Assembly (NCBI GenBank): GCA_905221605.1
Contig: CAJNDS010000001.1
Location: forward strand, 1,654,525-1,718,524
DNA length: 64,000 nucleotides
Direction of reading: 5' to 3'
DNA from: Symbiodinium natans
Taxonomy: Eukaryota > Sar > Dinophyceae > Suessiales > Symbiodiniaceae
Below the pieces are notes generated by a model. The model worked only from the letters and a program-made list of their open reading frames with translations, was not told the origin of the DNA and did no database searches. Positions 31,614-41,837 of this stretch are shown here, in pieces. Numbering within the stretch: the first letter of the stretch is position 1; each line of letters starts with the position of its first letter. A program made the translations under genes and the position numbers.

Positions 31614-31757
31614 CCCTAAACCCCAAACCCTAAACCCTAAACCCTACACCCTACACCCTACACCCTGAACCCTGAACCCTAAACCCTAAACCCTAAACCC
31701 TAAACCCTAAACCCTAAACCCTAAACCCTAAACCCTAAACCCTAAACCCTAAACCCT
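31614..31757 (-). repeat. CCCTAAA array with CCCTACA and CCCTGAA variants
   Basis: About 20 units. Confidence 0.9.
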
Positions 31758-31784
31758 ACCCTGAACCCTGAAGCGCTGGCACCT

Positions 31785-31858
31785 CGAAGGACCCACCGGC
31801 TGCCCCCCGCAACACACCTGGCTGACAAAAACGGGGGGCGCGCCTCTTGGGCTGAGGG
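31785..31858 (-). CDS. Candidate exon
   Basis: After CTCAG|C it reads PRGAPPVFVSQVCCGGQPVG, PS, donor TCGAG|GTGCCA. Confidence 0.45.
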
Positions 31859-32249
31859 GTTTAGGGTTTAGGGTTTAGGGTTTAGGGTTTAGGGTTTAGG
31901 GTTTAGGGTTTAGGGTTTAGGTTCTAGGGTCTAGGGTCTAGCCTTTACGGTTTAGGGCCAGGGGTCGTTCCATGAGCCCTTCACATGGTCCCTTACCCTC
32001 TCTAAAGGGTTCTGATGTATGGCCCTTTGGGTTGTGGAGAGTATACAGGGTGTGCATAGGGGGTCGCATGTTGAGGGCCCAGGTTCAGGAACCATGCAAC
32101 TGCCCTTCGGCTTGGGGTGAAGAGGGAGGCGTTAGGGTTTATGTTAGGGTTTGGAGGTTTGGGGTTTAGGGTTTGGAGGTTTTGGGCTTGAAGGTTTATG
32201 CTTTAGGGCTTGGGGCTTGGGGTTTAGGGTTGGGGGGTTTAGGGTGTGG

Positions 32250-32480
32250 GGTTTTAAGGGCTTCTCGGGAGGGAGGGTGGGAACCAGGTGCTTTGACTTT
32301 CTGCCCGCCACCCCATCGGCCCCATACTCGGACACTCTTGTTGTGAAGCATGCAGCAAATGGTACATTGCACGTACAGAAGCTTTACCCTCTCTTCCCTG
32401 TTAGGAAAATAGTCTTCACAAGGCCCCGCAGCCGTAAAACCTGAAAGGGCAACCTAGTAAAGTCCGGTCTGACATGCCAA
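32250..32480 (-). other. Three adjacent candidate exons
   Basis: 32450-32495 PKLVVGMSDRTLLGC; 32385-32430 RLRGLVKTIFLTGKR with donor GAGAGG|GTAAAG; 32253-32335 VSEYGADGVAGRKSKHLVPT, LPPEKP. Phases not fixed. Confidence 0.45.
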
Positions 32481-32767
32481 CTACGAGTTTGGGACCTCAA
32501 ACCCTAAACCCTAAACCCTAAACCCTAAAGCCTAAAGCCCAAAAAAAGGACCCTAAATCCTAAACCTTGAACTAACCCTAAACCCCAGAAGGGACAAGAA
32601 CCCCAAACCCTAAACGAAGCCCAAGAGCCCCACACCCTAAGCCCAAGAGCCCCAAGACCCCGAACAATCCTAAACCCCAAGCCCCATACCCACACCCTAA
32701 ACCCCCAAAACCCTAAACGTTTAGGGTTTAGGTTTTCCCTAAACCCTAAACCCTAAACCCGGAGCTC

Positions 32768-32893
32768 ATACTGCGGCAAAGGGGCCAAACTGCTTGTTAT
32801 CGGAGCCGTAGACTCCGTAGCCCTGGGCATAGACTGGAGGCGGAGATTTGAAATCAACGGGGTCCCCAAAGTCTCGGGTGGGAACTTGGAAGT
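32768..32893 (-). CDS. Candidate exon, perhaps terminal
   Basis: Reads VPTRDFGDPVDFKSPPPVYA, QGYGVYGSDNKQFGPFAAV and TGA. GCA|GTATGAG is an alternative donor at the same place. Tyr/Gly/Pro-rich tail. Confidence 0.5.
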
Positions 32894-33391
32894 TTAGAGT
32901 TTAAGGTTAGGGTTTGGGGTTTAGGGCGATTTCAGGTTTAGAGGTTGGTCCCTAAACCCCCCACCCCGCCCCAACAACAAAAAAGAAGTACAACCTCTCT
33001 GAGCAAAAGCCTGCAAACCCAAATGCCTACAAAGCTCTTTCAAAGAACCCTGCTAAGCCGACACCCTCTAAACCCCTCAACACGAAACCCCTAAACTCCA
33101 AACTCTAAACTCTAAACCCCAAACCCTCCTAAGCCTGCAGGTTTCAGCGTCAGGCACTGGAAAGGCACTTAGACTCTGCACCAACCGTCTGCAATCCTAT
33201 TGACCCTAAAGGGTTAGAGTTTAGGTTTAGGGTTTAGGGTTGAGGGTTTAGGGGGTTTAGGCCGAGTTTCGGGCATTTCGGCCCAAAGCCGAAAGCCCCC
33301 GCAAAGCTCCTGAACCCTAAAACCCCCCCAACCCCCAAAGCCTGGAAAGCCTAAATACTAAACACCCCAGACCCTGAACCGCCAAGACCCC

Positions 33392-33396
<5 letters not shown>

Positions 33397-33441
<45 letters not shown>
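33397..33441 (+). repeat. Poly-C tract (45 bp)
   Basis: Uninterrupted C run ending in CTCCCC before a CCCTAAA array. Confidence 0.95.
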
Positions 33442-33444
<3 letters not shown>

Positions 33445-33559
33445 CCAAACCCTAAACCCTAAACCCTCAACCCTGCACCCTGAACCCTAAAAACCCCCAC
33501 AGCCCGGAGACCCCTCGATTCCTGGGAGCCGGACTTGCACGGCCCTGGGCAAGTGACCG

Positions 33560-34030
33560 TTGGGGCATCAGGATTTGGGGGGTTTGGGGTTGAGGGGATC
33601 TCGGGGCTTGGGGTCTAGGGTTCAGGGTTCAGGGGGTTTAGGGCTTAGGGCTTAGGGCTCAGGGCTTAGGGCTTAGGGCTTAGGGGACTCAGGGTTCAGG
33701 GCTGAGGGTTGCGGGGGTTTAGGGCTTAGGGTTAGGGGATTTAGGGTTTAGGGCTTAGGGTTGAGGGGATTTCGGATTCAGGGCATATATAGGGTTTCGG
33801 GGGTTTAGGGCTTGGGGTTTGGGGGATTTAGGTGCTAGGGTTTAGGGTTGAGGGGGTTTAGGATTTGGGGCTTAGGGTTTCACGAGTTTGGGGGGTGTAG
33901 GACTTCGGGTTTAGGGTTTCGGGGGTTTCGGGTTCAGGGTGGAGAGTTTAGGGCGTTGGGGGGGGTTAAGGGGTGTAGGATTTAGGGTTTAGGGCGCTTT
34001 GGCGTTCCCTAAACACCAAACCCTGAACAT
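33560..34030 (+). repeat. Degenerate G-strand telomere-like stretch, no gene
   Basis: GGGTTTAGGG-, GGGCTTAGGG- and GGGGTTTAGGGCTT-type units throughout. Confidence 0.7.
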
Positions 34031-34239
34031 CCCTAGACCTTAAATGGCAACCTCCTCAACGCTCTCCCCGCACTGTGCCCACGTCAGCACTAGACTTGCA
34101 ATCTTGTGCTGGTAATGCAGTCGAACCTCAAAAAAAACTGAGGAACCGGAAGGAGGCGTAAGGCCTAATCCCCCGCGCCATGTGGCTCAAATCCCCTGAA
34201 CCCTAAAGCCTTTAGAAATCCGATGTACCGACTCTAGAC

Positions 34240-34509
34240 CTATCTACCGACAAACCAGGTGCGCCGACTGACGCAGCGTTTGTCGCAGCGTGCAGAAGAC
34301 TTCGTCCTGTGGGCCTCAATGTTGCTCTTTAACGTGAGCTTTGTGTGTGTGTGTGGGTGGGTGGGTGAGCGTGTAACTTTCAAGCGTGGTTTAGGGTTGA
34401 GGGTTTCGGAGTGTTGAAAGTTGAAAGTTATGGTTTTCATCTGGGGCCAGGGACGGACAGGGTTATTGTACAACCGTGTTCTTCCCGCAGCTGCGTAGTC
34501 CACTCCCAT
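34240..34509 (-). CDS. 89-codon open frame, one or two exons
   Basis: ATG at 34509 follows TTGTACAG|. MGVDYAAAGRTRLYNNPVRP, WPQMKTITFNFQHSE, then telomere-derived TLNPKP, a His/Pro/Thr run from the GTGTGTGGG microsatellite, and KSNIEAHRTKSSARCDKRCV, SRRTWFVGR, stop. The two flanking parts look coding; the middle may be an intron. Confidence 0.5.
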   Translation of the reverse strand: MGVDYAAAGRTRLYNNPVRPWPQMKTITFNFQHSETLNPKPRLKVTRSPTHPHTHTKLTLKSNIEAHRTKSSARCDKRCVSRRTWFVGR

Positions 34510-34794
34510 CTGTACAACGCTCTAGACACACACACACACAAACACACTCTTCCGCAGGAAGCTGAAGCATGCATTTGTCTTTTAAGCTTAGTACAATGAC
34601 TGAGGGCCTAGGGTTTAGGAGCTCAGATGTTTAGGGTTCCCTAAACCCTAAACCCTAAACCCTAAACCTTAAACCGTAAACCTTCAGGGTTCAGGCTTCA
34701 CCGCCCAGAGTTGCAGTTCAGGGTTTTGGGGGTTTAGGGGGTGCAAGGGTTTAGGGGGGCTTAGGGGGGCTTAGGGGGATTAGGGGCGTTTAGG

Positions 34795-34817
34795 GGGGGG
34801 GGGGGGGGGGGGGGGGG
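34795..34817 (+). repeat. Poly-G tract
   Basis: Uninterrupted run in a GGGGTTTA-rich stretch. Confidence 0.95.
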
Positions 34818-35113
34818 TATAGGGGGTTAAGGAGGTTTAGTGGGTTTGGGATTGAGAGCCACACCCTGAGGCGCCCTAACAGACTTGAGCCCTAAAGGGT
34901 TCATAGGGTTTCTGGTGTTTCTAGGGCTTCTAGGGTTCATAGGAGTTGCAGGGTTTTCTGGATTTACAGAGTTTATCTCGTTTTTTTATTACGTGGTTTC
35001 TAGGGTTTGTTTAGGACTGCTGTGAGGGCCCAGCTCAGCAAGGTCAGGCGAATGCCGTCCTGGGGCAGACGAAATCCAGCTTTTTACGATTTAGGGACGG
35101 TTTAGGATTTAGG

Positions 35114-35236
35114 ATATGAAGTAGGGTATATATTTCTTGTACCCCCAAAAGGACACCAGGTATATACACTCACCAATATTAAAAAGGAACCTTATATACA
35201 CTCACCAAAAACAGAAATATAAACCCTGCTTCATAT
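35114..35236. mobile_element. Single foldback element
   Basis: ATATGAAGTAGGGTATATAT pairs with AGAAATATAAACCCTGCTTCATAT at the other end; an internal ACACTCACCAA pair is a direct repeat. No second copy noticed. Confidence 0.65.
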
Positions 35237-35333
35237 GGGGTTGGAGGTTTAGGGTTTAGGGTTTCAGGTTTATGTTTGGTCTTGGGGTTTCTAGGCGTGT
35301 CAATATTGGTATCCAAGAGTGCTACCAACTTAC

Positions 35334-35406
35334 TCGAAAACTCGCCTTAGGTGCTCTTTTTCCTAAAGAGTCAAACTCTAGGTAGCATGGCAAGAGGCCC
35401 TCCTCA
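35334..35406 (-). CDS. Candidate exon with near-ideal splice sites
   Basis: CCTTACAG|T ... CGA|GTAAGT bound the frame EEGLLPCYLEFDSLGKRAPK, ASFR (24 codons, starts phase 2, ends phase 0). One of the best single exons in the window. Confidence 0.6.
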
Positions 35407-35745
35407 CTGTAAGGTCTTTCTCGAGACCCCAAATCCTAAACCCACCTTGGGAACCAAGTGAAACCCTGATCCCGAAATCCTAAACCCAAAGCCCGAAACC
35501 CTCATCCCTAAACCCTAGCAAGCTGTGTGCCGACTACGTGTAGGGTTTACTGCAGGGTTGCGGGCTTAGGGCCCGTCTTCACCCGCACCCCAAACACCCC
35601 CAAACACCCCCAAACCCCCAAAACCCCCAAAAACCTCAAACCCTAAACCCTAAACCCTAAACCCTAAACCCTAAACCCTAAACCCTAAACCCTAAACCCT
35701 AAACCCTTCCTCCCAGACCTCTCAACTCTAGGGGCGGTACCCTAC

Positions 35746-35850
35746 CTTTGGAGTAGACCCTGGAAAAAAAAGTATATACTTTTTAGGTATTAAGTAGCTA
35801 TAATAGGAACCCAGAACCAAAAAAAAGTATTAAAGTACAATACTCCAAAA
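35746..35850. mobile_element. Family B small inverted-repeat element
   Basis: CTTTGGAGTAGACCCTGG at the left; TACTCCAAAA at the right. Confidence 0.8.
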
Positions 35851-35884
35851 CCCAGGTACCTTAAGTTGGCCCTTAAGGTTGCAC

Positions 35885-35947
35885 CCGTGGGTTTTTGTAC
35901 AAGGGCCATCATAGGAGCAAATTCAGGGGAGCCGTTGGGAGTACAAC
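35885..35947 (-). CDS. Candidate internal exon
   Basis: Acceptor CCTAAG|GT, then CTPNGSPEFAPMMALVQKPT, donor ACGG|GTGCAA. Confidence 0.5.
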
Positions 35948-36194
35948 CTTAGGGATACGAGTCTAAATCCCTTGATCAACCTGACTCACTGACTCAGAAA
36001 CCCTAAACCCTAAACCCTAAACCTTAAATCCGACAAACGGCTATGTTCGAGCCGCCCTCGTTCGTGGAACCCTGAAACATGAAGCCTCAACCCTCCTCAA
36101 GCCTTAAGGTTGAGATTTCAGGCTTTAGGGTTTAGGGTTTAGGGTTTGGGGCTTAGGGTTTAGGGTGTAGGGTTTAGGGTTTAGGGTTTGGGGT

Positions 36195-36280
36195 TTAGTC
36201 TGCGCCTGCTTCGGGGTTTTCGAGAAGCTGGCCTGTCGGCAAGGCTTTGCAGCGTGAAGACTCTAGGTCTTCTCCCTTGC
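36195..36280 (-). CDS. Candidate exon
   Basis: After CCTAG| it reads RVFTLQSLADRPASRKPRSR. Basic. Confidence 0.4.
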
Positions 36281-36298
36281 CCCCCTAAGTCTCAACCC

Positions 36299-36410
36299 TA
36301 CTTGAAGGTTCATGGTACTCATTAACCAGTCATAACTGTACCTATCACTGAACTTATAGCCATATTAGGGCTTAAGGGCCTTGAAAGTGGGTTACAAGTA
36401 CAGTTATGAT
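36299..36410. mobile_element. Family A foldback element, right arm lost
   Basis: Left arm and core present; sequence breaks after CAGTTATGAT. Confidence 0.7.
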
Positions 36411-36769
36411 GGGCTGCGCCCTGTAAATCTTACTAGAGGGTTCTTGAGGGAGCGGGGTTCAAGGGGAGTACTCCCTACTACTCCCAAGGCTCCCTAGGCT
36501 TCCCTAAGTTCTGTAGGTACCTACCCCCCTTGAACCCCCCTCCCTCAGGAACCCTAATCTTAAGGGTAGTTCCATGGCCCCTTAATATGGGCACTCAATA
36601 TTTACCCCCTATATACACCCATATATGGTGCAGCGTCGCTGCCCCCCCCCACCCCCCCCCCCCCCCCGGGCCCCCCCAAATTCTTTCCCCGCCCCGCCCC
36701 CCTGTGGTTTGGGCCCCCCTGTGGGGTGCTGTGGTTGGGGTTTGGGTTGAGGGTTTAGGGTTTCGATCT

Positions 36770-36897
36770 GGGGCTGGGTAGCTCACAAGTCTGTCCACTA
36801 GGGCATAAGGGCTACAGGATTTAGGGACCTCTACAAGTATCAACAGCAGCGCGTCCAGAGAGAGGGACCCCCGATACTTCCGTGGTGGGTCGTAGGC
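36770..36897 (-). CDS. Candidate exon, about 40 codons
   Basis: Reads YDPPRKYRGSLSLDALLLIL, VEVPKSCSPYALVDRLVSYP, APDR. Acceptor CTGAG|CC; runs into telomere-type sequence at the 3' end. Confidence 0.5.
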
Positions 36898-37089
36898 TCA
36901 GTCTCTGTGTGTGTGTGTGGTACTTTTGGGGGAGCCCTAAACCCAGAACCCTAAACAACTAAACCAACTAAACCCTAAACAACTAAACCCTTCTACAGTA
37001 GTACAAAATGTAGCCCATACCGGCATGTTACTTCTTGTTCAACAACCCCTAAACCCTAAGCCCGAAAGCCCAAGCCCAAGCACGTCCCC

Positions 37090-37430
37090 CTGGCAAGCGA
37101 CCTTGAAGACGCTGACGCCACGGTGATCGTCTATTGAAACCTGCGCTTTGTGGGGTGGCTCAAGGGTATGGTTCTAGGGCTTCCGGATTAGGGGGGGGGG
37201 GGTGCGCATTTTAGAAGTGTGTGTATAATGAATAAATAAAACTTGAACAAACAAATAAAACATCAAGTAATTAATTGAACATAATAAAAAAATATCTGTA
37301 CACATATATAGGGCTTGGTTTCGGGTTTAGGGCTTTACATTATGCTTGGGGCGGGGTGAAGCTACCAGGTAACCTAGCACCCTTGTTAGTTCAACCGGCT
37401 TTCTAATGCACCGGACGTCCTTAGGGCGGG
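37090..37430 (-). other. Two small candidate exons
   Basis: 37110-37145 VSIDDHRGVSVFK between GCGCAG| and |GTCGCT. 37388-37430 KDVRCIRKPVELTRVL after CCTAAG| and before GTTACC. AT-rich sequence at 37215-37310 lies between. Confidence 0.4.
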
Positions 37431-37487
37431 GAGGGGGGGGGGTTGGGGGGGGGGGGGGGGGTGGGAGGGGGGGGGGTTGGGGGGGGT

Positions 37488-37523
<36 letters not shown>

Positions 37524-37604
37524 CGGGGGGGGGGGGGGGGGGGCGGGGGGGGGGGGGCGGGGTGGGGGGGGGGGCGGGGGGGGCGGGGGGGTGGGGGGGG
37601 GGCG
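37427..37604 (+). repeat. Very long poly-G tract with C/T interruptions (178 bp)
   Basis: On the minus strand this is a C-rich pyrimidine tract that ends at CCTAAG|GACGTC, the acceptor of the 37388-37430 candidate exon. The Gly-rich and Pro-rich ORFs across it are artefacts. Confidence 0.95.
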
Positions 37605-37615
37605 GCACGTCACGC

Positions 37616-37694
37616 GAAGGTATTTGTTTTCAACGCAGTCCACCATTCATTGGTGCTGGTTTCTTTTTCCCCACCTGCTGTGAGCTTTGACAGG
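37616..37694 (-). CDS. Candidate exon
   Basis: Reads GGLSKLTAGGEKETSTNEWW, TALKTNTFA, donor TCGC|GTGACG. Confidence 0.5.
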
Positions 37695-37857
37695 CCACCA
37701 CCCAAACCTTTGCCGTTTAGGGTTTGGGGCTGTCGCCCTCAATTCCCACCATTGTGACGGCTTTGCAGGGTGAGGGGGGTAAGCCCTCAAGGGGGGGGTC
37801 AGGGGGCTTGCAGGGGGTCATTAGAAGGCACCACGGTAGTGGTCCTAAAGCAGGGGG

Positions 37858-37935
37858 CTGAATTTGACCACTCTCCATTGGCTCCACCCATCGTCCAGCC
37901 AGTAAAGGTGTGTCTCGACTGCCGGTGTAGTTCTG
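37858..37935 (-). CDS. Candidate exon
   Basis: Reads AVETHLYWLDDGWSQWRVVK, FSPLL. The acceptor may be GGCAG|TC; donor GTG|GTCAAA is possible earlier. Confidence 0.45.
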
Positions 37936-38058
37936 GGTCCAGGTACCCAGAAAAGAGCGGGGCCTAAGCAGGCCGGGTGGGATTTAGGGTTTAATTAGGG
38001 TTAGGGTTATAGGGTTCAGGGTTCGAGGTTGGGGGCTTGGGGTTTATAAGGTCCAGGG

Positions 38059-38131
38059 GCCCACCGCCGCGCCCCTGCGCGCCTCTTGCGAGGCGGCGCT
38101 GGCTAAGTGCGGCAGGAAGAGCACACACCTC
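38059..38131 (-). CDS. Candidate exon
   Basis: After ATCAG| it reads PLLRCVLFLPHLASAASQEA, RRGAA, donor GCG|GTGGGC. Partly hydrophobic. Confidence 0.45.
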
Positions 38132-38329
38132 AAGAGGGGCTGATGGTGTTGGGGGTTTAGGGTTGTAGGGGGTTTGGGGTTTTAGGGGCTTAGGGTTTTA
38201 GGGGTTTAGGGGTTTAGGGTTACCCTGAGTTCTAAACTCTAACACCCCCTAAACCTACCCTGAAGCCGCAAGCCCAAAACTTAGAAAGCGCTGGCGGCCA
38301 GACCTGACAGGTTCTTGGCTTCGGGCCTA

Positions 38330-38717
38330 TACTTGGAGGTTCAGGGTAATGTGGTCTCCTGATTAGTGTGGACCCCTCCAATAATGAAAAGTTTTCAAAA
38401 AATTATTCAGGGGACAAAATTCGGTTGCCCCCCTCCAATAATGAAAAGTTTTTCGGGCATGGGTTTCGGAAGAGGAGAGGGAAGAGGAGCGAAGAGGAAA
38501 TGAAGAGGAACCGGTGGGGGGGGCCCGGGGCCGAAAATTAGTTTGGGGGGGGCCCCTTTTTTTGGACATTATTGCGGGGGTGGATTTAGTTTGGGGGGGG
38601 GGGGGGGGGGGGGGCCAACACTAATCAGGAGACCACATTACTTCTAACCCCAATAAAACTGTATTCATAAGCCCCCTAAGTCCCCCAAGTCCTCAAAGCA
38701 GGTTATAAGTAGACTTA
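38330..38717. mobile_element. Family A foldback copy disrupted by a nested insertion
   Basis: TACTTGGAGGTTCAGGG before the insertion and CTTCTAACCCCAATAAAACTG...AAGCCCCCTAAGT after it are a split left arm. Confidence 0.75.
38349..38638. mobile_element. Nested mariner-like non-autonomous element (290 bp, TA duplication)
   Basis: ATGTGGTCTCCTGATTAGTG at the left is exactly mirrored at the right. TA flanks both ends (38347-38348, 38639-38640), as for Tc1/mariner insertions. The inside has two CCCTCCAATAATGAAAAGTT repeats and a poly-G run and no transposase. Confidence 0.8.
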
Positions 38718-38982
38718 TAATTAGGGTTTAGGGCCTACTCTAGGGGCCTACTCTAGGGGCCTTAATAAATAGAACAGGCTTTTGGGGGATGCTCTAGTAC
38801 AACTATAAAGGGACCATAAGGGAATAGTATTAGCTTGAGGACCCAGCAAAAGCCTCCAGAAGTCAGGTTGTCCCCTTAAAGCCTCTGTATAGATTTTCCT
38901 GAATATGCCCTCTGAACATCAAATAAGGGACAGGGTTTAGGGTTTAAGGGTTAAGGGTTTAGGGTAGGGCCTACCCAGATCA
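38640..38982. other. No gene; element remnants and short arrays
   Basis: Right part of the split family A copy, a duplicated GGCCTACTCTAG, and ACAACTATAAAGGGACCATAAG (repeat shared with 22490). Confidence 0.5.
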
Positions 38983-40223
38983 TCATGAGGGAGTTGACGT
39001 AGCTGAAGGTACGAACAAACTCTGAAAGGAAGCCTCGGCACAAAAAGAGGAAAACAGCAGGTGTGGGGCTGCCCCTAAACCCTAAACCCTAAACCCTAAA
39101 CCCTAAACCCTGAACCCTGAAGGCATCGGAAGATCCCCTTCTGTCCGTATCCCCCCCCCCTCCACAGGTCGGCCCTCAATTTCTAAACCCTAAACCCTAA
39201 ACCCTAACGACCTGTCTTTCCAAGGTCTCGCGGTCCTGTTCGAGGGCTTCGACTTGGCGCCGCAAACTTCTCGCACTCTTTCTCGGCTGGAGTCCGGCGA
39301 CTGGACCAGCACTGGGACCGGCTGCCCCTGCGACTTCTATGGCTAGAGTGGTACCTCAATACAAGAAAACTCGGCGCCGGGGGAGGGGGGGCCTAAACCC
39401 TAAACCCTAAAGAGGGGAGGGGTAGTGTAGATGCAGGGACTATGAAGCCCCTGGTCCCCCACCCGCTGGCTGCTTGGAGGTTCATGGTACTTATCAACCG
39501 ATGATCACTGTACTTATAACCCACTTACAAGCCCTTTAAGTGCCCTAAAATGTTTATAAGTACAGTTCTAGGTACAGTTATAATTGGTTAGTAAGTGCCA
39601 TGAAGCTCCAAGTACTCAAACAAATCCTATACACCCCAAACCCTTAACCCCTAAACCCTAAACCCTAAACCCTAAACCCCAAACCCTGTGCCCCTTCCCC
39701 CTGGGCCATCTGCTCCGTGCCCACGGGCACGACGAGCTCCTCGCATAGGGCGAGCCTGGCATGCCAGCCGCAACCCTTTATCCCAAAACCCTAAAACCCA
39801 AACCCTAGCCATAAACCCTAAACCCTCAACCCCAAACCCTAAACCCTAAACCCTAAACCCTAAACTGAACCCCAAACCCTAAAGCTCAGAAGGCTATCCC
39901 CTTTGAGAACATTGACAATAATCCTGGCCCCTAGTTCCCCACAAGTCCAAATCCTGGACCCCCCCCCACAAAAAAGAAGTAACAAAAACAATATTAATAA
40001 GAAGAAGAAGAAGAAATCAAAGAAGCCCGAGGCCCAAAGCAAATGCCCAAGTGTCATAAACCCTGAGACCTGAACCCTGAACCCTAAACCCTAAACCCTG
40101 AGCCCTGAACCCTAAACCCTAAACCCTAAACCTGAGGTGCTACATTGAAGCCTTGGCTTACACTCGTTCAACGTCTTCCCGTCCCCCTTCAAAAAAACGC
40201 GACTGGGAAGACGGCTCCAGCTC
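38983..40223 (-). CDS. Four-exon 3' end of a coiled-coil gene with repeat-filled introns
   Basis: Exon 40223-40164: acceptor ACGCAG|GAG, ELEPSSQSRFFEGGREDVER, donor CGA|GTGTAAG. Exon 39775-39685: acceptor TAAAG|GGT, GCGWHARLALCEELVVPVGT, EQMAQGEGAQ, donor CAGG|GTTTGGGG. Exon 39336-39212: acceptor CCATAG|AA, VAGAAGPSAGPVAGLQPRKS, ARSLRRQVEALEQDRETLER, Q, donor CAG|GTCGTTAGGG. Exon 39033-38983: pyrimidine-rich acceptor GCCGAG|GCT, ASFQSLFVPSATSTPS, TGA. All three junctions keep phase (0, 1, 0). RRQVEALEQDRETLERQ is a short coiled coil. The introns hold CCCTAAA arrays, a GAA repeat and a whole family A element. Upstream exons probably lie beyond 40600. Function unknown. Confidence 0.65.
39471..39614. 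mobile_element. Family A foldback element inside an intron
   Basis: Full copy (TGCTTGGAGGTTCATGGTAC ... GTGCCATGAAGCTCCAAGTA) between exons 39685 and 39336. Confidence 0.85.
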
Positions 40224-40227
40224 CTGC

Positions 40228-40346
40228 GTAGAGGGCTTAGGGTTTAGGGTTTAGGGTTAGGGTTTAGGGTTTAGGGTTTAGGGTTTAGGGTTTAGGGTTT
40301 AGGGTTTAGGGTTTAGGGTTTAGGGTTTAGGGTTTAGGGTTTAGGG
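40228..40346 (+). repeat. TTTAGGG array, about 17 units
   Basis: Begins five bases upstream (minus sense) of the acceptor of the 40223-40164 exon. Confidence 0.95.
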
Positions 40347-40362
40347 CTTATTAGTAACTAGG

Positions 40363-40474
40363 CTAGACCCAAGCGTAACGTAGGTTTAACAAGGGGTGCC
40401 CTTTTTGGCTTACAGGGGGTCATAAGGGAACCTAAACCCTAAAGAAGGGAATCAGGGCCTACTCTGGGTCCTAG
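40363..40474. mobile_element. Family E element with internal CCCTAAA
   Basis: CTAGACCCAAGCGTAACGTA at the left roughly mirrors ACTCTGGGTCCTAG at the right; TGCCCTTTTTGG is conserved. A CCCTAAA unit sits in the middle. Confidence 0.65.
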
Positions 40475-40610
40475 TAGGGTTCGGTCATCAAAAGCTCTTG
40501 AAGACCTTTAGACTCTACCCATAAAGCCACCTAGAAACTCCAGCCCCAAAACCCAAAACCCTAAACCCTAAGCCCTAAACCCCAAAACCCTAAACCACCA
40601 ACCCCAGAAC

Positions 40611-40715
40611 CCTCAAGTCTCTGCAGCTTGGACAACCAGGTGAGGATTGACGGTTCAGGGTGCCGGTCAAAGGCTTCCGGGTGGTACGTGCCTCGAGGAA
40701 ACCTTTTACCCGCGT
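40611..40715 (-). CDS. Candidate exon
   Basis: Reads FPRGTYHPEAFDRHPEPSIL, TWLSKLQRLEG after AAAAG|G, donor GAGG|GTTCTG. Probably part of the same gene as 40223-38983, but phase does not join directly. An intermediate piece at 40485-40545 (VALWVESKGLQELLMTEP) may intervene. Confidence 0.5.
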
Positions 40716-41152
40716 AACAGGGTTTAGGGTTTAGGGCCTAGGGCCGTGTTCTAGGAAATGGTTTATAAGGTACCTTCTTAGAGTTTGGTATAAGGTTGCT
40801 GGGGACTAGGTAAAAAGGTACCCTACACACACCGTCCCAAGCCCTAAATATTCTCCTCTATTTGCTTAAGAACCCCAAAAAGAATTAAGACAAAAAAAAC
40901 AATAATAATCCTTATATTACCCTTCATAAGGAAGAATAATTTAGTCTTTTCGAGGCGCTTAAGCAATTAGTAGTTTTGGGGTTGAGGGTTGAGTTGTCAG
41001 CGTTTCGGCCAGCTGCTGCTATGCCTTCTACCAAGCCTGTCTAGGTAGCTTCTTGCAATACACACACAAATCCCTGAACCCTAACCCTAAACCCTATGAC
41101 CCTAAACCCTATAACCTTTAAACCCTAAACCCTAAACCCTAAACCCTAAACC

Positions 41153-41203
41153 CGAGGATTCACTAAGAAACCCAGGTCGAACTCGGCCCTTGAAAGCCCT
41201 CTG
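41153..41203 (-). CDS. Candidate exon
   Basis: Reads RAFKGRVRPGFLSESS. Another piece at about 41000-41060 is open in two frames. Confidence 0.4.
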
Positions 41204-41227
41204 AGAAACATTCCTAAATGATGATCC

Positions 41228-41336
41228 AAATGGGTGGATGTCAAAATTATGATTCCTTTTAGGGTACCCTAAATATTAGGTGCCGTATTAAAATAGGGAT
41301 CCAAAAAGGGACCATAATTTTGACAACCACCCAAAT
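41228..41336. mobile_element. Single foldback element
   Basis: AAATGGGTGGATGTCAAAAT and ATTTTGACAACCACCCAAAT are inverted copies; the inner ATGATTCCTTTT / AAAAAGGGACCAT also pair. Confidence 0.75.
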
Positions 41337-41837
41337 AAGAGAGTATATGAATATCCCAAGGGCCTACCCAGGGTTCAAGGCTAAAGGGGGCTTCTATCCT
41401 AAACCCTAACAAAGGGGACAGTATGCAATATCCCAAGGTCCTGCTTAGGGTTAAGGGCTTCGGACTTGTAGGGTGTAGGGCAGCCCTCAACCCTAAACCC
41501 TAAACCCTACACCCTAAACCCTAAACCCTACCTAGGGTTAAGGACTTGTACGGTTTAGGGCTTATCGGCAAGGCCCTGGACTCTCCGCACCCCCAACCTA
41601 TTCCGGTTTGACCCCAGCACCCACCCCAAAACCCTGAAACCCTAGTCCGATTTCTAAAGCCCTAATCCGATTTGGTCCTAAACCCTAGACCCTCAACTCT
41701 AAACCCAAACAAAGAGGGCTGTAGACAGAAAAAATACCCTGAGACTCGAGCCCTTGCGGGCAGCGAGCTCTGAGAACCGAGTTCCGAGCCTGGGCCAAAG
41801 GTTTGAAGGGTTTCAGGGGGAGTTAGGGCTTTAGGAT

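Noticed and set aside
37327-37757. Pro-rich and Gly-rich ORFs
   Set aside because: They are translations of the poly-G tract in six frames.
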